From assembly GCF_009730915.1 (NCBI RefSeq), contig NC_052477.1:3374611-3438610 (forward strand): a stretch of 64,000 nucleotides of DNA. The letters are read 5' to 3'. Below the pieces are notes generated by a model. That model was not told the DNA's origin. It saw nothing but the letters and a program-made list of their open reading frames with translations, and ran no database searches. The stretch comes from Dioscorea cayenensis subsp. rotundata (taxonomy: Eukaryota > Streptophyta > Magnoliopsida > Dioscoreales > Dioscoreaceae). The stretch's first letter is position 1; the number at the start of each line of letters is the position of its first letter. Of the stretch, positions 10,520 to 22,700 are shown piece after piece. The translations under genes were made by a program, and so were the position numbers.

Positions 10520-11520
10520 TGTAATATAATTGCAAAGTGTATAAAACAAATATGTATGTAAAAGATGGATCAAGGAAATGCAAATTTTGTCATAGATGCA
10601 CAAAATTTGTGTTCTTTTAATCACTATATAAATCAAGATAGTTCCTACAAATGATAATATAAATCGAACACATGTAAAAGATAGACTGAGGTAATGATAA
10701 TATGATTGTAAATGCACAAGATTAGATACGAATTCAAAGAATGCAAGATATTCGGTATTTGCTTTCTTTTAGTCCCTAATCGAAGCAAGATAATTCACAC
10801 AGGTGACAGTCTAAATATAATGCATGTAAAAAAATTGGCCATGTATGAAAATTTTATCTTATTGGCACAAGGATGCAACAGACCCTGCATTCAATTTCAT
10901 TTTATCACTATTGAGTCTAAAGTACATTGAGATGCTGATAGCTTGTGTGAAAGAGACAAGAGCTTCCTTTCAACAAAGGGATTATTTTTGCTCAAGAACA
11001 ACATAACCAAGGACTTCCTCAATGCATTAAAAACGATAAATAAAGGTAGAGTTCGATATTTCATTAAAGAAAAAAAAAAGCCCATTCTTATATATAAATA
11101 CAATTAGCTGAAACTAAATAGCATCTATTAATGGACATCATTTTTACATCCCAAACTCTTTCTCCACTCACATGTTTCAAAATCACTAGAAGAACATTTT
11201 AGAATATCAGTCAGCATGATTGAATAGATTGGCAGAATAGTTGTAAGAAAAAAGCATCGACATGGATACAAATTCACAGCAACATCAGAGACATGCAAAT
11301 GGAAAGGTTACTCAGAACATTGAAGCTATAAACTTAAATAGGAAGAAATTTAGAGTGAATTTGTATTTGCACTAGGAACTACAAATAATTCTGTAGATTT
11401 ATCATCAAGCAAATTTCGACACTGAACATATATATATATATATATAGTTATCGCAGATTTTGATCCACGTGACTCGAAACATGTTTGGGAGAACTACATC
11501 CCATCTTATGTTGGTTTTCA

Positions 11521-11804
11521 TGCATGTTTAAGCATATACCAAAATCAGAACTGAATGTACACTGAGAGCAAGGGGTTGCATGGTGAACAGTGCAACTCTG
11601 ATTTTACATGTTTTGAATCATTTAACCCTTTAAGCCATCCAATCAAATAAGCTCTTCTGGCATTTAAACAAATCTTATTATACATTGCATACATTGTTCA
11701 AACAAATTTTGATGGTCCCTGAGACTCCCTAAACATTTGCTGAAAACCTAGTTTCTACCTTAAGCCAGATTCTTTGCATGTTTAAGCATATACCAAAATC
11801 AGAA
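11521..11804. repeat. Pair of identical 30-nt direct repeats
   Basis: The 30 nt at 11521-11550 recur exactly at 11775-11804 (core GCATGTTTAAGCATATACC). The sequence between is unremarkable. It may be part of an intron or a decayed repeat. Confidence 0.8.
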
Positions 11805-12462
11805 TCCATTATACTCTGAAATACACTTTCTGTGTTCTTTTTTTATTCAAATAACCGCAGGAAAGACTCTAATTTTACTTAGTTTACAAACATTTATTGT
11901 ATTTGGATATATGATGCTTTTGATCACAAATTCACTTTAATTTTTACAACAAAAAATTTATCCACTCTGTTCCACCTTCAATCTTTGATCATTGATATAA
12001 AGGGAAGAAAGAAAAAACTTTATTTTATAACCAAATAAACACTCTATGAATCACTTCTAAATAATGAAAACCCATCTACAACAACAAAATCATCATTTGA
12101 AGAAAAAAACCAACTACACATTGATGAACAACAATCCAAATCTCACAAAAAAAGCTCAATAACAAATTACTCACAAAAATGAAAAAAAGTAAAAAAACTT
12201 AGCAAAAATAACCATCACAAAATTTCCCTTTTTTTTTTTCAAATGGTTCAGCTCAACCTAAATTCATAAACACAAACAGATAATCAAAATACAAAATTAA
12301 AAGATAAATCACAAAATTCCTAAGAACATTAACATGAATTCATAAACATAAACAGATACTCAAAATACTTGAAAAAACAAAAGAAAGCACAAAACGTAAA
12401 GAATACTAAAAAGTTACAACCAAAAAGAAAAGACAATGCGTAAAAGCGGCATCTTTGTGTAC

Positions 12463-12620
12463 CTTTTTCACAGCTCCACAGTGATGATGATAGAGCAACA
12501 AGGGCTTCGTCAAAACGCAACAGACACCACTCGCCATCACACACACAGAGAGAGAGAGAGAGAGAGGGTGGCGGCGGAGCAAGCGCGGAAGCAAAACTAG
12601 AAGTTTTGATACAAAGTTCA
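12463..12620 (-). CDS. Putative first exon of an unidentified minus-strand gene
   Basis: Read on the minus strand, a GC-richer patch contains a CT microsatellite (about 12548-12570), then an ATG at 12537 opening a 25-codon frame (MASGVCCVLTKP at its start) that ends at a plausible donor (AAG followed by GTACAC) at 12463. The composition contrasts with the AT-rich surroundings, as first exons of plant genes do. Internal exons between here and 10.5 kb were not found with confidence, so the link to the segment at 10145-10519 is conjecture. The N-terminus might be an organelle targeting peptide, but that is not established. Confidence 0.3.
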
Positions 12621-12662
12621 CCAATTTTGGGGCAAAAGAATTTTAGCAAAATATGTAGAAAA

Positions 12663-12663
<1 letters not shown>

Positions 12664-12711
<48 letters not shown>
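12664..12711. repeat. (ATT)n microsatellite
   Basis: About 16 perfect ATT units. Confidence 0.95.
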
Positions 12712-13618
12712 TAGCTATACGTTTATTTTGTAATAATGTTTTCCAATATATTTTCTTGATTTATTGATCATTTAATTATATTCGAACTGCATTTTAATTA
12801 TTCTAAGAAGTATTTTTATCCTTTGTGATATTTTTAAAGAAAATCTTTTGTTTGCATCTCTTCAAGTGTCGGAAGGAAGATTTTTTTAAAAAATATATAT
12901 ATATATATTAATATTTAAAAAAAGGACAAAAAAAACATTCAAATTTCAAAACATCACTTGCTCAGGGCAGATAATTCATTGTATTTATCAGATAAAATTG
13001 CTTGTATATCCCAATTTATTAAATAATTTAGAATCTCCCAGATAGACATGGACAGAGCTAATTTTGTATTTCCTAATTTACAAAAATTATTAAATTCTAA
13101 TAACTAAAATATGCAATAGCAAAGACACAAAATTAACTTGCACTTTAGACACCCAAAATAAACATGGGTGAGTTTGATAAATAGGTGGAAAAATGGTTAC
13201 TTTCTTGAGAATTTTTATTAAGAGAAAATCTTTTCTATGTTTGATTAGTTTTTTTTCCCTAGAAAGTTACATTGCTATGAGGAAGTCATTGCTTTAAATT
13301 AATAAAATATAATTCCTTTAATTTACAGATGAAAAGCCAGTTTTCCAAGGGAAAAAAAATATATGATTTTAAACTTTAAAGTGTAATAACAAAAATAACC
13401 CTGATATTAATCGCAATTTTTTTAACAAATATTTTTTACTAATTGTTTAATATTCTGCTTAAAATTAAAGAATTTTTAAAGAGCTTTTCAATCATCCACA
13501 TCACTTCAGCACTGTATTTAATACCTTTTCGGAAATCAACGAAAAAAAGATCTTAACCACAAAGCTCACAAAAAGTACATCAATAATGACATTCAAAAAA
13601 TAATTTTAAAAAGCAAAA

Positions 13619-13624
<6 letters not shown>
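12712..13624. other. Intergenic, nothing recognised
   Basis: AT-rich, with short (TA)n near 12893-12908. No frame, RNA gene or transposon terminus seen. Confidence 0.5.
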
Positions 13625-13649
<25 letters not shown>

Positions 13650-13919
13650 GAGGCCAAACATCATCTGCAGACGTTCTGAACAGATGATATACAGTAACTT
13701 TAATAGAATTAGACGACTACGATTAATTCAGTTACTGTATTAAAATTGACTGAATAATTCAAATTAAATCACTGTACATCCCGCTTTTTACTGTACTTAT
13801 AAATAATTTACAGTGTTACTGTTTATAAAACGGTGTGCAGCTATTGGATTAAAATCCAACGGCCCATATCAACGTTTACAGATTCATAATCTGTGAACGT
13901 TGGCAGACAATGCATCCTC
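13650..13919. mobile_element. Element embedded in a (TA)n microsatellite (element E2)
   Basis: Starts GAGGCCAAAC and ends GCATCCTC (GAGGATGC on the other strand), so its ends are inverted GAGG motifs. (TA)n lies directly on both sides (13625-13649 and 13920-13937). Contains ATCCAACGGCCC, an internal inverted repeat around CAACGTTTACAGATT and AATCTGTGAACGTTG, and TACTTATAAATA as in E1. No reading frame. Confidence 0.55.
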
Positions 13920-13937
13920 ATATATATATATATATAT

Positions 13938-16725
13938 CATTTTTCTTAAGCCTCATGAACCAAAATAAAAAAGACGAAATTTCGAATTAAAAAAATATGA
14001 AACCAGAGAGAGAAGAAGAAGATACATTAGCCACAGTAAGTAGATATATGATTTTATTCTGGGGATGAACCAATGAATCAATTAGTCTCAGGATATAAGA
14101 TGAGAGACACAACAAAAGAGGGTCCTAAAATAAGAAGCTGCAAATGTATGATGATATTTGCCATCCAGATCCAGCCTTTGCAGATGTAACCTGAAACCTG
14201 AAATGCCAAAGATAAAAATGTATATAACAGTTCAAACCCATCATTCATAAATTTAACAGCAATCGACGTATCAGTTGTCATTAAGCATTCAGTACTAACT
14301 TAAAGATAATATATATACATTTCACAAGCACAAAAACTACGTATTTCAGGAGCAGGAAACATATGTGTATATATATATATACACACACACATTTCCTATG
14401 CCTGTTTCTCACTAGAAAAAAATTTAGAAGAATGTTCGAAATCAGTATACGTTGCAAGCTCCCGGGAAGGATATTATTAGCTCCACAAGATAAATTATGC
14501 AGTGACTTTCAGGATTTTCTAAATTAAGGTTTTGTCAATGCACTAAAACAGAGGATTTGCACACTTTCCGGCCTTAATTATTCAATAACTACTAGCAAAT
14601 AGTTAGAGAAGCCACACACTTTGATTGAAACATGTTTTAAACAAGACCAAGAAAGTCAATACTTCCTTATCTTTGTTTCTATATGACATGATTGTATTGA
14701 AAACTTGTCATGCCATCAACTAGATGTTAATGTCCTAAGGGAGATAATCTGAGCAATCTGACTTAAAACTGATTGACAAGGCAAACCTAAATAAGATCGG
14801 CCAGGTAGCCAAATTCAACCACGGTCAAGAATGTTTGACCTTGACTCACACAAACTGCCTCATTCCACTGAATTTAAGCTTATGTTACCCCAGAATATAT
14901 TTTGTCCTAGCTCCAATCATATGGTAGTTAAGAACACAATATTTAGGCATAAACCATTTGCCATAAGCCTAATATAGGATAATAACAATAACGGTCATCT
15001 CCAAAATAATCACAAGGTGCATTCAGCAGAATCAAAATAATGGTACCATCAAAGTAAACAAATGCTGTTGATACTCATGCTTACATGATTGGTGGCAATG
15101 AATCAACGGAGAACATGAACATGAAAAAGAAGTTGGCTTTCAATAACCAACTTAAGGAATAATAGTGTCAAAGACTTGAAAGACACAAAGTAACACATAG
15201 AAAAGGTACAATAACCACAGGTAATTATAAAGAATATTGTTTCACATAAACATCACTTGCGAGATTCAACTATTAAACCTGTCATCTATGCTGACAGAGA
15301 CCAAATTCCCCACCCTAACATTTAACTTAAGTTATGCCTTGTTCTATACGTAACAATGAATAACTCTCACTCAAATGTTACAATCATAAAGGGCTAGCAA
15401 TTTCAACAAATAACTTCATGCAATTACAAAACATAAAAAGAGAATGAAAAGTTTACCTGTTGGAACTTTACAGGTCACTCTGACTGCAGTAAGAACCCAA
15501 TGAGAAAATTGCTTATGCCCTCAACCCTTGGTTAGCGTATAAATATAACAGATACCCCTGCCATGAACAAAGAATAAATAGCAGAGAATGCTCAGTAAGA
15601 TAATTTTCTTGAAGCAGCAATGGTTAAACGTAGCATAACATCAAGTAGCCATACCTGTCTCTTCAGGAAGGTCAACCAAATCACTTCATGTCAGATCAGC
15701 TATATTTACAAATGCTACATTCAGAAAATTAAATTTTGAAAGCTAGACTGCCTCATTTACAATCTTGAATACACTCTCATGTCATATCAAACAATAAACC
15801 ACCACCCAACCTACAAAGACAAAATCAAACCAACTTGAATTTCAGATCATGGAATTCATCACAGAAAAGCACAGAAAAATAATAAAACCATACATCAATA
15901 TTTCAATTGAAAATAACATGCAAATTGGCACCACATCATACTTTTATTTTCAATCGATAAAATCAAAGAAAATTATATAGTAACAATCTAGATTGCATAC
16001 CTCTTAAGGGATTAGGTGGTTGTGTAAACTTGCTCAAGGTGTGACAAGTTTGGAATAAAGAAAGTCTCCACATGCAGCAAGCGTGTGCACATTCAAAACC
16101 CTTACTAAACCCCGCGCACGAGAAGCCTTTGGTACCAGCCTACCCTTTTATTGCAAAACCGCATATGATGACCTACCAAGCCAGCAGCGTTCATCTTCGA
16201 AGCAATATAGTACAGGTAAATTTACACACTTTATACTCAAATAAACATGTTCTGTGGATTGATTCACAAAGCCACAGCTTCGCCCCATGTATCTACTTGA
16301 CAGTTTGTATCCTACTGTAACAAAAATGCAACATGGAAGGGCCTAATGAGAGTCAACCAAGGAAGGATGATGCAACATCTAATTTCTTTCTTTATGCCAG
16401 ATGACTGTGAAGCCAAAAGCATACAAGAAAACTACACACCCTAATCTTAGCATGGTCTTCAATCTTGCTCTAGTGGAAGCTCAACACAGTACCACTGGAA
16501 GTCACACCTTAACCACTCATGGATGACGGTATCTAAGCTCTTACCCATGCCTTGAATGCCAAAAACAGCAAATATTCCTCAAAAGAATTGCAAAAGAGAA
16601 CCCATTTGTACACACTTCATAAGAACCAGCCATCTGATTGTCCATTATCACCGCCATTGTGGAGAAGTAAAACAAAAGGAAGATGATCTATTCACAGGAG
16701 TAACGCTTCTCAAATTTGAATGCTA
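13938..16725. other. 3' flank of the CW zinc-finger gene
   Basis: The part adjoining 16726 should include the gene's 3' UTR. A GC-richer patch at 16040-16200 and splice-like sites around 15460-15500 might be 3' UTR exons. No frame is convincing. A (TA)n with adjoining (CA)n lies near 14368-14391. Confidence 0.4.
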
Positions 16726-19700
16726 TTAACAACTGATTGACTCCATTGAAAACCGTATAAGTTGAAGTAATCTTTCAACATCATGGAAGTTGAAGTCAAT
16801 AACTTTCTTTACTGAAGACAAGCGACCAATGCAGTCCTTGTCCAAGCCAGAACCAGCTGCTGCAAAAGCAAGCTGCATTTTCCTTGATGCATCGAAAGCG
16901 CAAACTGTTTCATTTGCCTGTTAATTAAAACCATTAAAAGTAAATGTTAAGTAGCTATTGCAATTATGAAACATCACACACCAGCATGAATGACCTGAAC
17001 ACATATCTAAGAATAAACAATATTAGCTAGTAACAATGGTGTAGACAGTTTTTTGTTTTTTTCTGATTACAAGCATGCCAAAAAATATTTTTGTCAGATT
17101 GATGGGCAAAATATGAAGTTGACAGTCCAAATAATTGCACTCCGAGAAGGACTAATGTGTTAATATGTTTTTTCAATATACAGTCCCCATATCATAAAAG
17201 TGATAATACATAAATTAGTGAAAATTCCTTTGTGTATGCCATGATTCATTGAAGTCCAAAGCAACCTTATTCAGTAGAACATATGACATAAATTCAAGCA
17301 ACCCGCTTACATAGTTCAGGAGTCGGACAAAATTGGGACGGCTGCGAGCAACTACTACATGGTTGCCAGCAACCTGTGGAGAACTAACACCCCTGGCTGA
17401 GGTACTTTTGTCCAGTGTAACCTGGTTGTTTAAGTTATCTACATCGGAAGCAGAAGAAGACGGTGATTCACCTACAATAAAATAAAACTAAATGTTATAA
17501 ACCAAGCATGAGATGAGAGTTCGTTTGTAGGGTGCAGAAGTCATTCACCAACTTACAACTTAATCATGAGAAAAACATAATAGGTAAAAAATTTTGTTTT
17601 GAAGAAAAAAAAAGGAAAATATTACACAAACAATTTAATACAGCACAAATATCAGAAGAAAAATGTATCACTTGCAACACAACACATTAATTTTCAGTTT
17701 GAGCAGGAAATTTGCAAATATTTAAAGGAAAGGGAAGAACCATCTTGGAATGCAACTAAGCCTTAAATAATGGAATTGATAAGACCAGAATGTGCATAGC
17801 AAATGACATAGCATACCAAAAATCTTGTCACTGTACAACAAAAGATAACAGGGAAGAAACAAAATAAGCATGAAGTACTTCAATAGCTTTTTTTGTTTTA
17901 ATGCAAACGAGCAATGTCCTCAGACAGACTAGAGTAACAAATACCAACTTTTGCAAATGATATATAATAATAAGAAAATAAGGATCTATATGTATATATA
18001 TAACTGCATTAATAGAAATACATCCATCAAAGACCCAATAGTCCAATCAAAGACTGCTCTGTTGTTATTTTCCACAGATTGCAGTAAAAAGCTTGAGAGA
18101 AAACTTCAGAATACAACAGTACAACATTAAGAAAAAAAAAAGAAACAAAGGAAATTATGCATGTAAATTTGTTGCATTTAAATGTGTATTAAACAATCTA
18201 AGGAAATGGACAATTATGCTAGCAACCTGGTACAACCGTCTGCAGAGTTGATTGTAATTCAAGTCGATCTTTACTTGCACAAGAATGTTTAAAATATGAG
18301 ACTTTCATGTATGCCACTTCAACACACTTGTACGCTAGAGCAGCAGCAGCCATTTTCTTACATCTCTCATATTCATGGGCACAAAATCTGTTGAGCAAAG
18401 CATAAACTTAGTCAATGACAACTTCATGAAGTACATGCCAACAGATTTCAACAGAGCAATGCACTTGTTCCCAAATTACTTCCCTAGTTGCATATCAGAA
18501 TAAGTTGAAGACAGATTATTGGCAGCAAATTTTACAACCTCGATTTCATGATCATGTAGATGATAGAGGCTTCCATTTGCTTTTAGGAAAATGCAGCTGA
18601 TAAAGAATTGATTTTATGGTAAATGAGTAATAATATCTTCAAACTGCTATCCTCATGCTACTTGAGTCAAGGGATCTATTGATAAAATTGGTTTTCATCA
18701 CACTGGTGTTTTTCTAGAACCAAACAACTATCAATATCTATCAAAACCATTTGACAAGATCTAGTTTCACAACATTTGACTAAAGAGTCCTAATAAATTT
18801 CCATTAATAATTTCAGATAATTTCAACAGTTTACATATAAGGCAGTATAGAACTGAGGGAAAACAAACCTTCAAGGTACAAAAAATAAAAAGAACAAAAT
18901 CTAGAGCTCAAGAGAAACACACAGCAGATATCATTATAAGACACATATAATATAAAACAGAAACAAAAAAATATAGGGATGTTTCAGCTAAAGAAATGAG
19001 ATTGGAGTTTCTTAAGACACCCATCTAGCTCAATTGCATATGCACATTCAAATAAATAAATTCATGCCATCATATCTTAATTTTTTAAGATTTTGCCACA
19101 ACCAACAATTCTCGTTATGTTGAATAACAAAATTATCATGTATGAACAAGTGAAAATATTCAAACCATCCCACCAAATGTTAAGAGAATAGTAGACAAAT
19201 ACTTGCAATGATCATAGAGATGACTATAGTGAAACTAAAGAAAGATATATGCAGTGAGAATCCAACATTATCATCTACTCTGAAAGTGAAATGTTCGCAA
19301 TTACCGGCAAGCATTCAAATAAAATAAAAAACAAGCTTTAGTATCTGACTTACTCGCAAAGTCGTGCAGTTTCAGAATACATCTGCACTGATTGGGTACC
19401 TTCCCCATGTCGGGCACTTTCAACATGAGGCTCCAATAAAGAAGCATAATAAAGAAATTTCATAGCTGCCTGAAAATACAAGCCAGTACTTTCAAGTTCA
19501 AGCCCTTCACTCTGGCAAAACAAAACATGTCCGTCAGCAATTAGATAAGCACGTGATTTAACAATAGTTACATCATGTAGAGAAAATAAAAACCTTTAGC
19601 CTGTTAGCTGTATGCTTTAAATCTCTTGCTTCTTTTAATACATTTGCAGCAGATTGACCATCCCTTCTAACCGGACTTCGGTGATCAAGTCGACTGGGTG

Positions 19701-22700
19701 TGGCTTGTCTCAAACTGACTTGGTGAGTGCCATTCTCCTCATCAGGTTTTCTTGATTTGATCACTTTCGGATCACCATTTGCTGCATCAATAGGGCATGA
19801 TTCTAATTTACCTCCCTTAACTGTGGGTATCGACTGATTGCCTCGACACTGTGTTTCTTGTTTATCTCCATAAGAAACCACTGGCTGTGACTTCCCTCTC
19901 CCTGGAGCCATTTCAGATCGACCAATCAGCTTTTTGTCATCTGCATGAGGATCCCGCTGGGTAATATCCTGGAACATGGATTTGCCATCACCAGTCCCTG
20001 AAACAGCATCTCTTGAGTTGCCATCCCTGTGCTGCTTATCAAACAAGCCAGAACCATGTGCCTCCAAATTTCCTTGTTTTCCACGATCAGAATGACTTTC
20101 TCTGCCACCTACAAAAGACAATTTTACAAGTGATTCTTTCTTCACCACATCCTCCACATCCTTCTCCGGATATGCACAGTTTCCATTTCCATGTTTAAAA
20201 TCTTTGCAGTAATTATCATGAGAAGCACTGTGAACCATGTCTTGACTATCAGGGTCATTCTTAGCTGAAAGCAACTCCACCTGCTTACTTACTGAACCTG
20301 GCACCTTAATCTTACTTCTATCCAGGCCAGACTTAGTACTATGTTTCTCCCTGGAATGTGAAGAACCCTTGCATGACTTCCTCTGCATGGACCCATTTGC
20401 AAGGTGGTAATTATTCATTTTTTCCGAATCACGGAAATGGTCTTTGTCCAATGGTTCATATTTGTCATGCTTAGCAGTGGCATTGACCAAATTCCTACAT
20501 TCAAAATCAGTAGGTGAGAAATCATCATGAGTGTCCCCGAAAAGTTTTAAGTGCAAACCATCCTTGTCTTTGCCCTCATATAGTTTACTTGCTTCATTGT
20601 GTTTGTAATCATATTTTCCTCTCATAGAATCTAAACCTCGAGACTCAACAGCTCTGTGACCTTCGAGAGATCTTCCCTGGAAGGAAGATGCATTATTCTT
20701 CATTCTCTCTGGCCGCACACTTCCTGCATCAAATTCACCATCTGAATAATTTTTTGGGCTTCCAATAGCAGACAAACCTGCATTAAGGGCATCATCCTTC
20801 TGCTCAAACTTCCTCCTAGAAGGCAAAACCTTATCCGAATTAGAATTTCGGAAAGGTGATGAAGAAACAGACTCCACTGGCGAGCCTCTTGCTTCCTGAA
20901 AGTTTCCTCTGCTTTTCCGAGAACTAGATACCTTTGAAGAACTTGAAGTAGCTGCTGCTGAGGACTGTGCATAACCCGAATCTTTCTTAAAAGATTCCAT
21001 ACCTTCTGAAGCCTGTCTAGGCATAGCATTTACCTGGAATTGCTCTCTGTGCTCCTCCTTCACAGCAAAACCATCATTCTCCATTCCATATGTCAGATGT
21101 TCCCTACTGCCGCTGAATAGGATTTTGGTTGGCCTACCTTTAGTCTCTAACCTACCATCTGCCTTCCGAATACTTGAGTCCTTTGCCTCTGGCTTCAAAA
21201 CCTTCAGCTTCTTTTCCCTCTTCAATTCATTTTCACTAAAAGCTTCTCTAGTATCAACCCTGCTGTCCATAAATTGTTGATCACCATGTATACTTTGCGG
21301 GTAACCCTTAGTTTCCTGTGACACCTTATTTTTCCTTTTCTTGCTAATAAAACCAGGTTTAGATCTCTCCAAGTTTGGCCCATTAACAAGGTCCTTCACC
21401 TCCCCATTTGATAAAGCTTGGGTTTGAACTTTTACCCTCTTACTAGATGCTAGCAAAATGCATTCTGCCTTAGAAGATGAAAAACCATTATAATTTTGCA
21501 TATTGTGTTTGCTTACATCAGTTGGTAAAGCATTGTCCTTAGCAGAAAGTAAATTCACAGCTCCTTCATAATCAGAATGCCATCCTTCACTAGCATAATT
21601 TAATTCTTCTTTCTTGAACTTCTTAGATGTTGTAAAACCATCCTGATCCACCTCTCTCTTGCTCTTTAATTTGGATGGTCTCCCAGCATTTCCAACAAAG
21701 TCACCTGAAAAAAATAAATGAACATCGCAGAGAAAGTGAGTGGTGCTTTCTAAGCAAAGGAGCATGCTATCATCAAACAGGTTAAATGCAAAAGGCACCT
21801 CCGTTAGAGTGGCATCCCAGTATCTGAGACTTCACTTCATCTTTGTGCTTCTGCTTATCCACAGCAAAATCTGTTGGATTATTTGCATGCTCAAGATCAG
21901 TTTTGCTCAACATGTTAGATTCTAACTGATACCGGTTCACATTCACATCATTTAAGTTTCTGCTCTTCACAGAAGCCTGTTGGTTCTTTTTTACAGAAGC
22001 CGAACCCTGCAACAAAGCTGGACCATTAACTAAATTTGATGGGTCCTTCAATTTATGCTTTTTCTTCCCAATAGCAGGTAGATTAGTTGTATTATTGCCA
22101 AAAGTGTGATTGAGAAATTGCCCTTCAGCCAGAACCGTGTTTGATGCAACAGCATTAACACCATTTGCATTAGTGTTGCATTGAGAAACAGGTAACTGGT
22201 ACAGTGCGTGTAAAGCTTTAGTCGTTTCTTCTTCACTAATGCTACACTTGTTCATTCCAGGGCCCCTAGACAAGATTTCAGCAATGTCAGAAGAATGAAA
22301 TGAAACTACAACCCCACAAAGTAAGAAAAAGCATGCCTTGACTGGTAATTTTATAAAACATAAGAACAAATAAGTGTGTACACACTAAACCTAGAAAAAT
22401 TGTCATCTACATTTTGTGGAATAAAGAATGGAGAACAAATAAAAACTTAATGTATCAGGGAGACACTTACAGCCAATTTAGCATATTGCATTGCCATTTC
22501 TTGGGCAAAAGACCAGGATTTGTCCCATATGGTAAAAGGCGCCATTTCTGACATTTGTCACAACCAACCCAGTTTTCCTCTATAACAACAGGAGCATTGG
22601 GAGCAGGAGCAACAACTGCATCCAATGCTGGGTTGTTTAATGCCACAGGAGCAACTACTGATGCAGTAACAACTGCCTCAGAGATGGGAGGATTATCCAT

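Noticed and set aside
19926-21029. Short frames in the other frames of the long CW-gene exon 8
   Set aside because: They overlap a 2.1-kb exon whose frame is fixed by splice phase on both sides.
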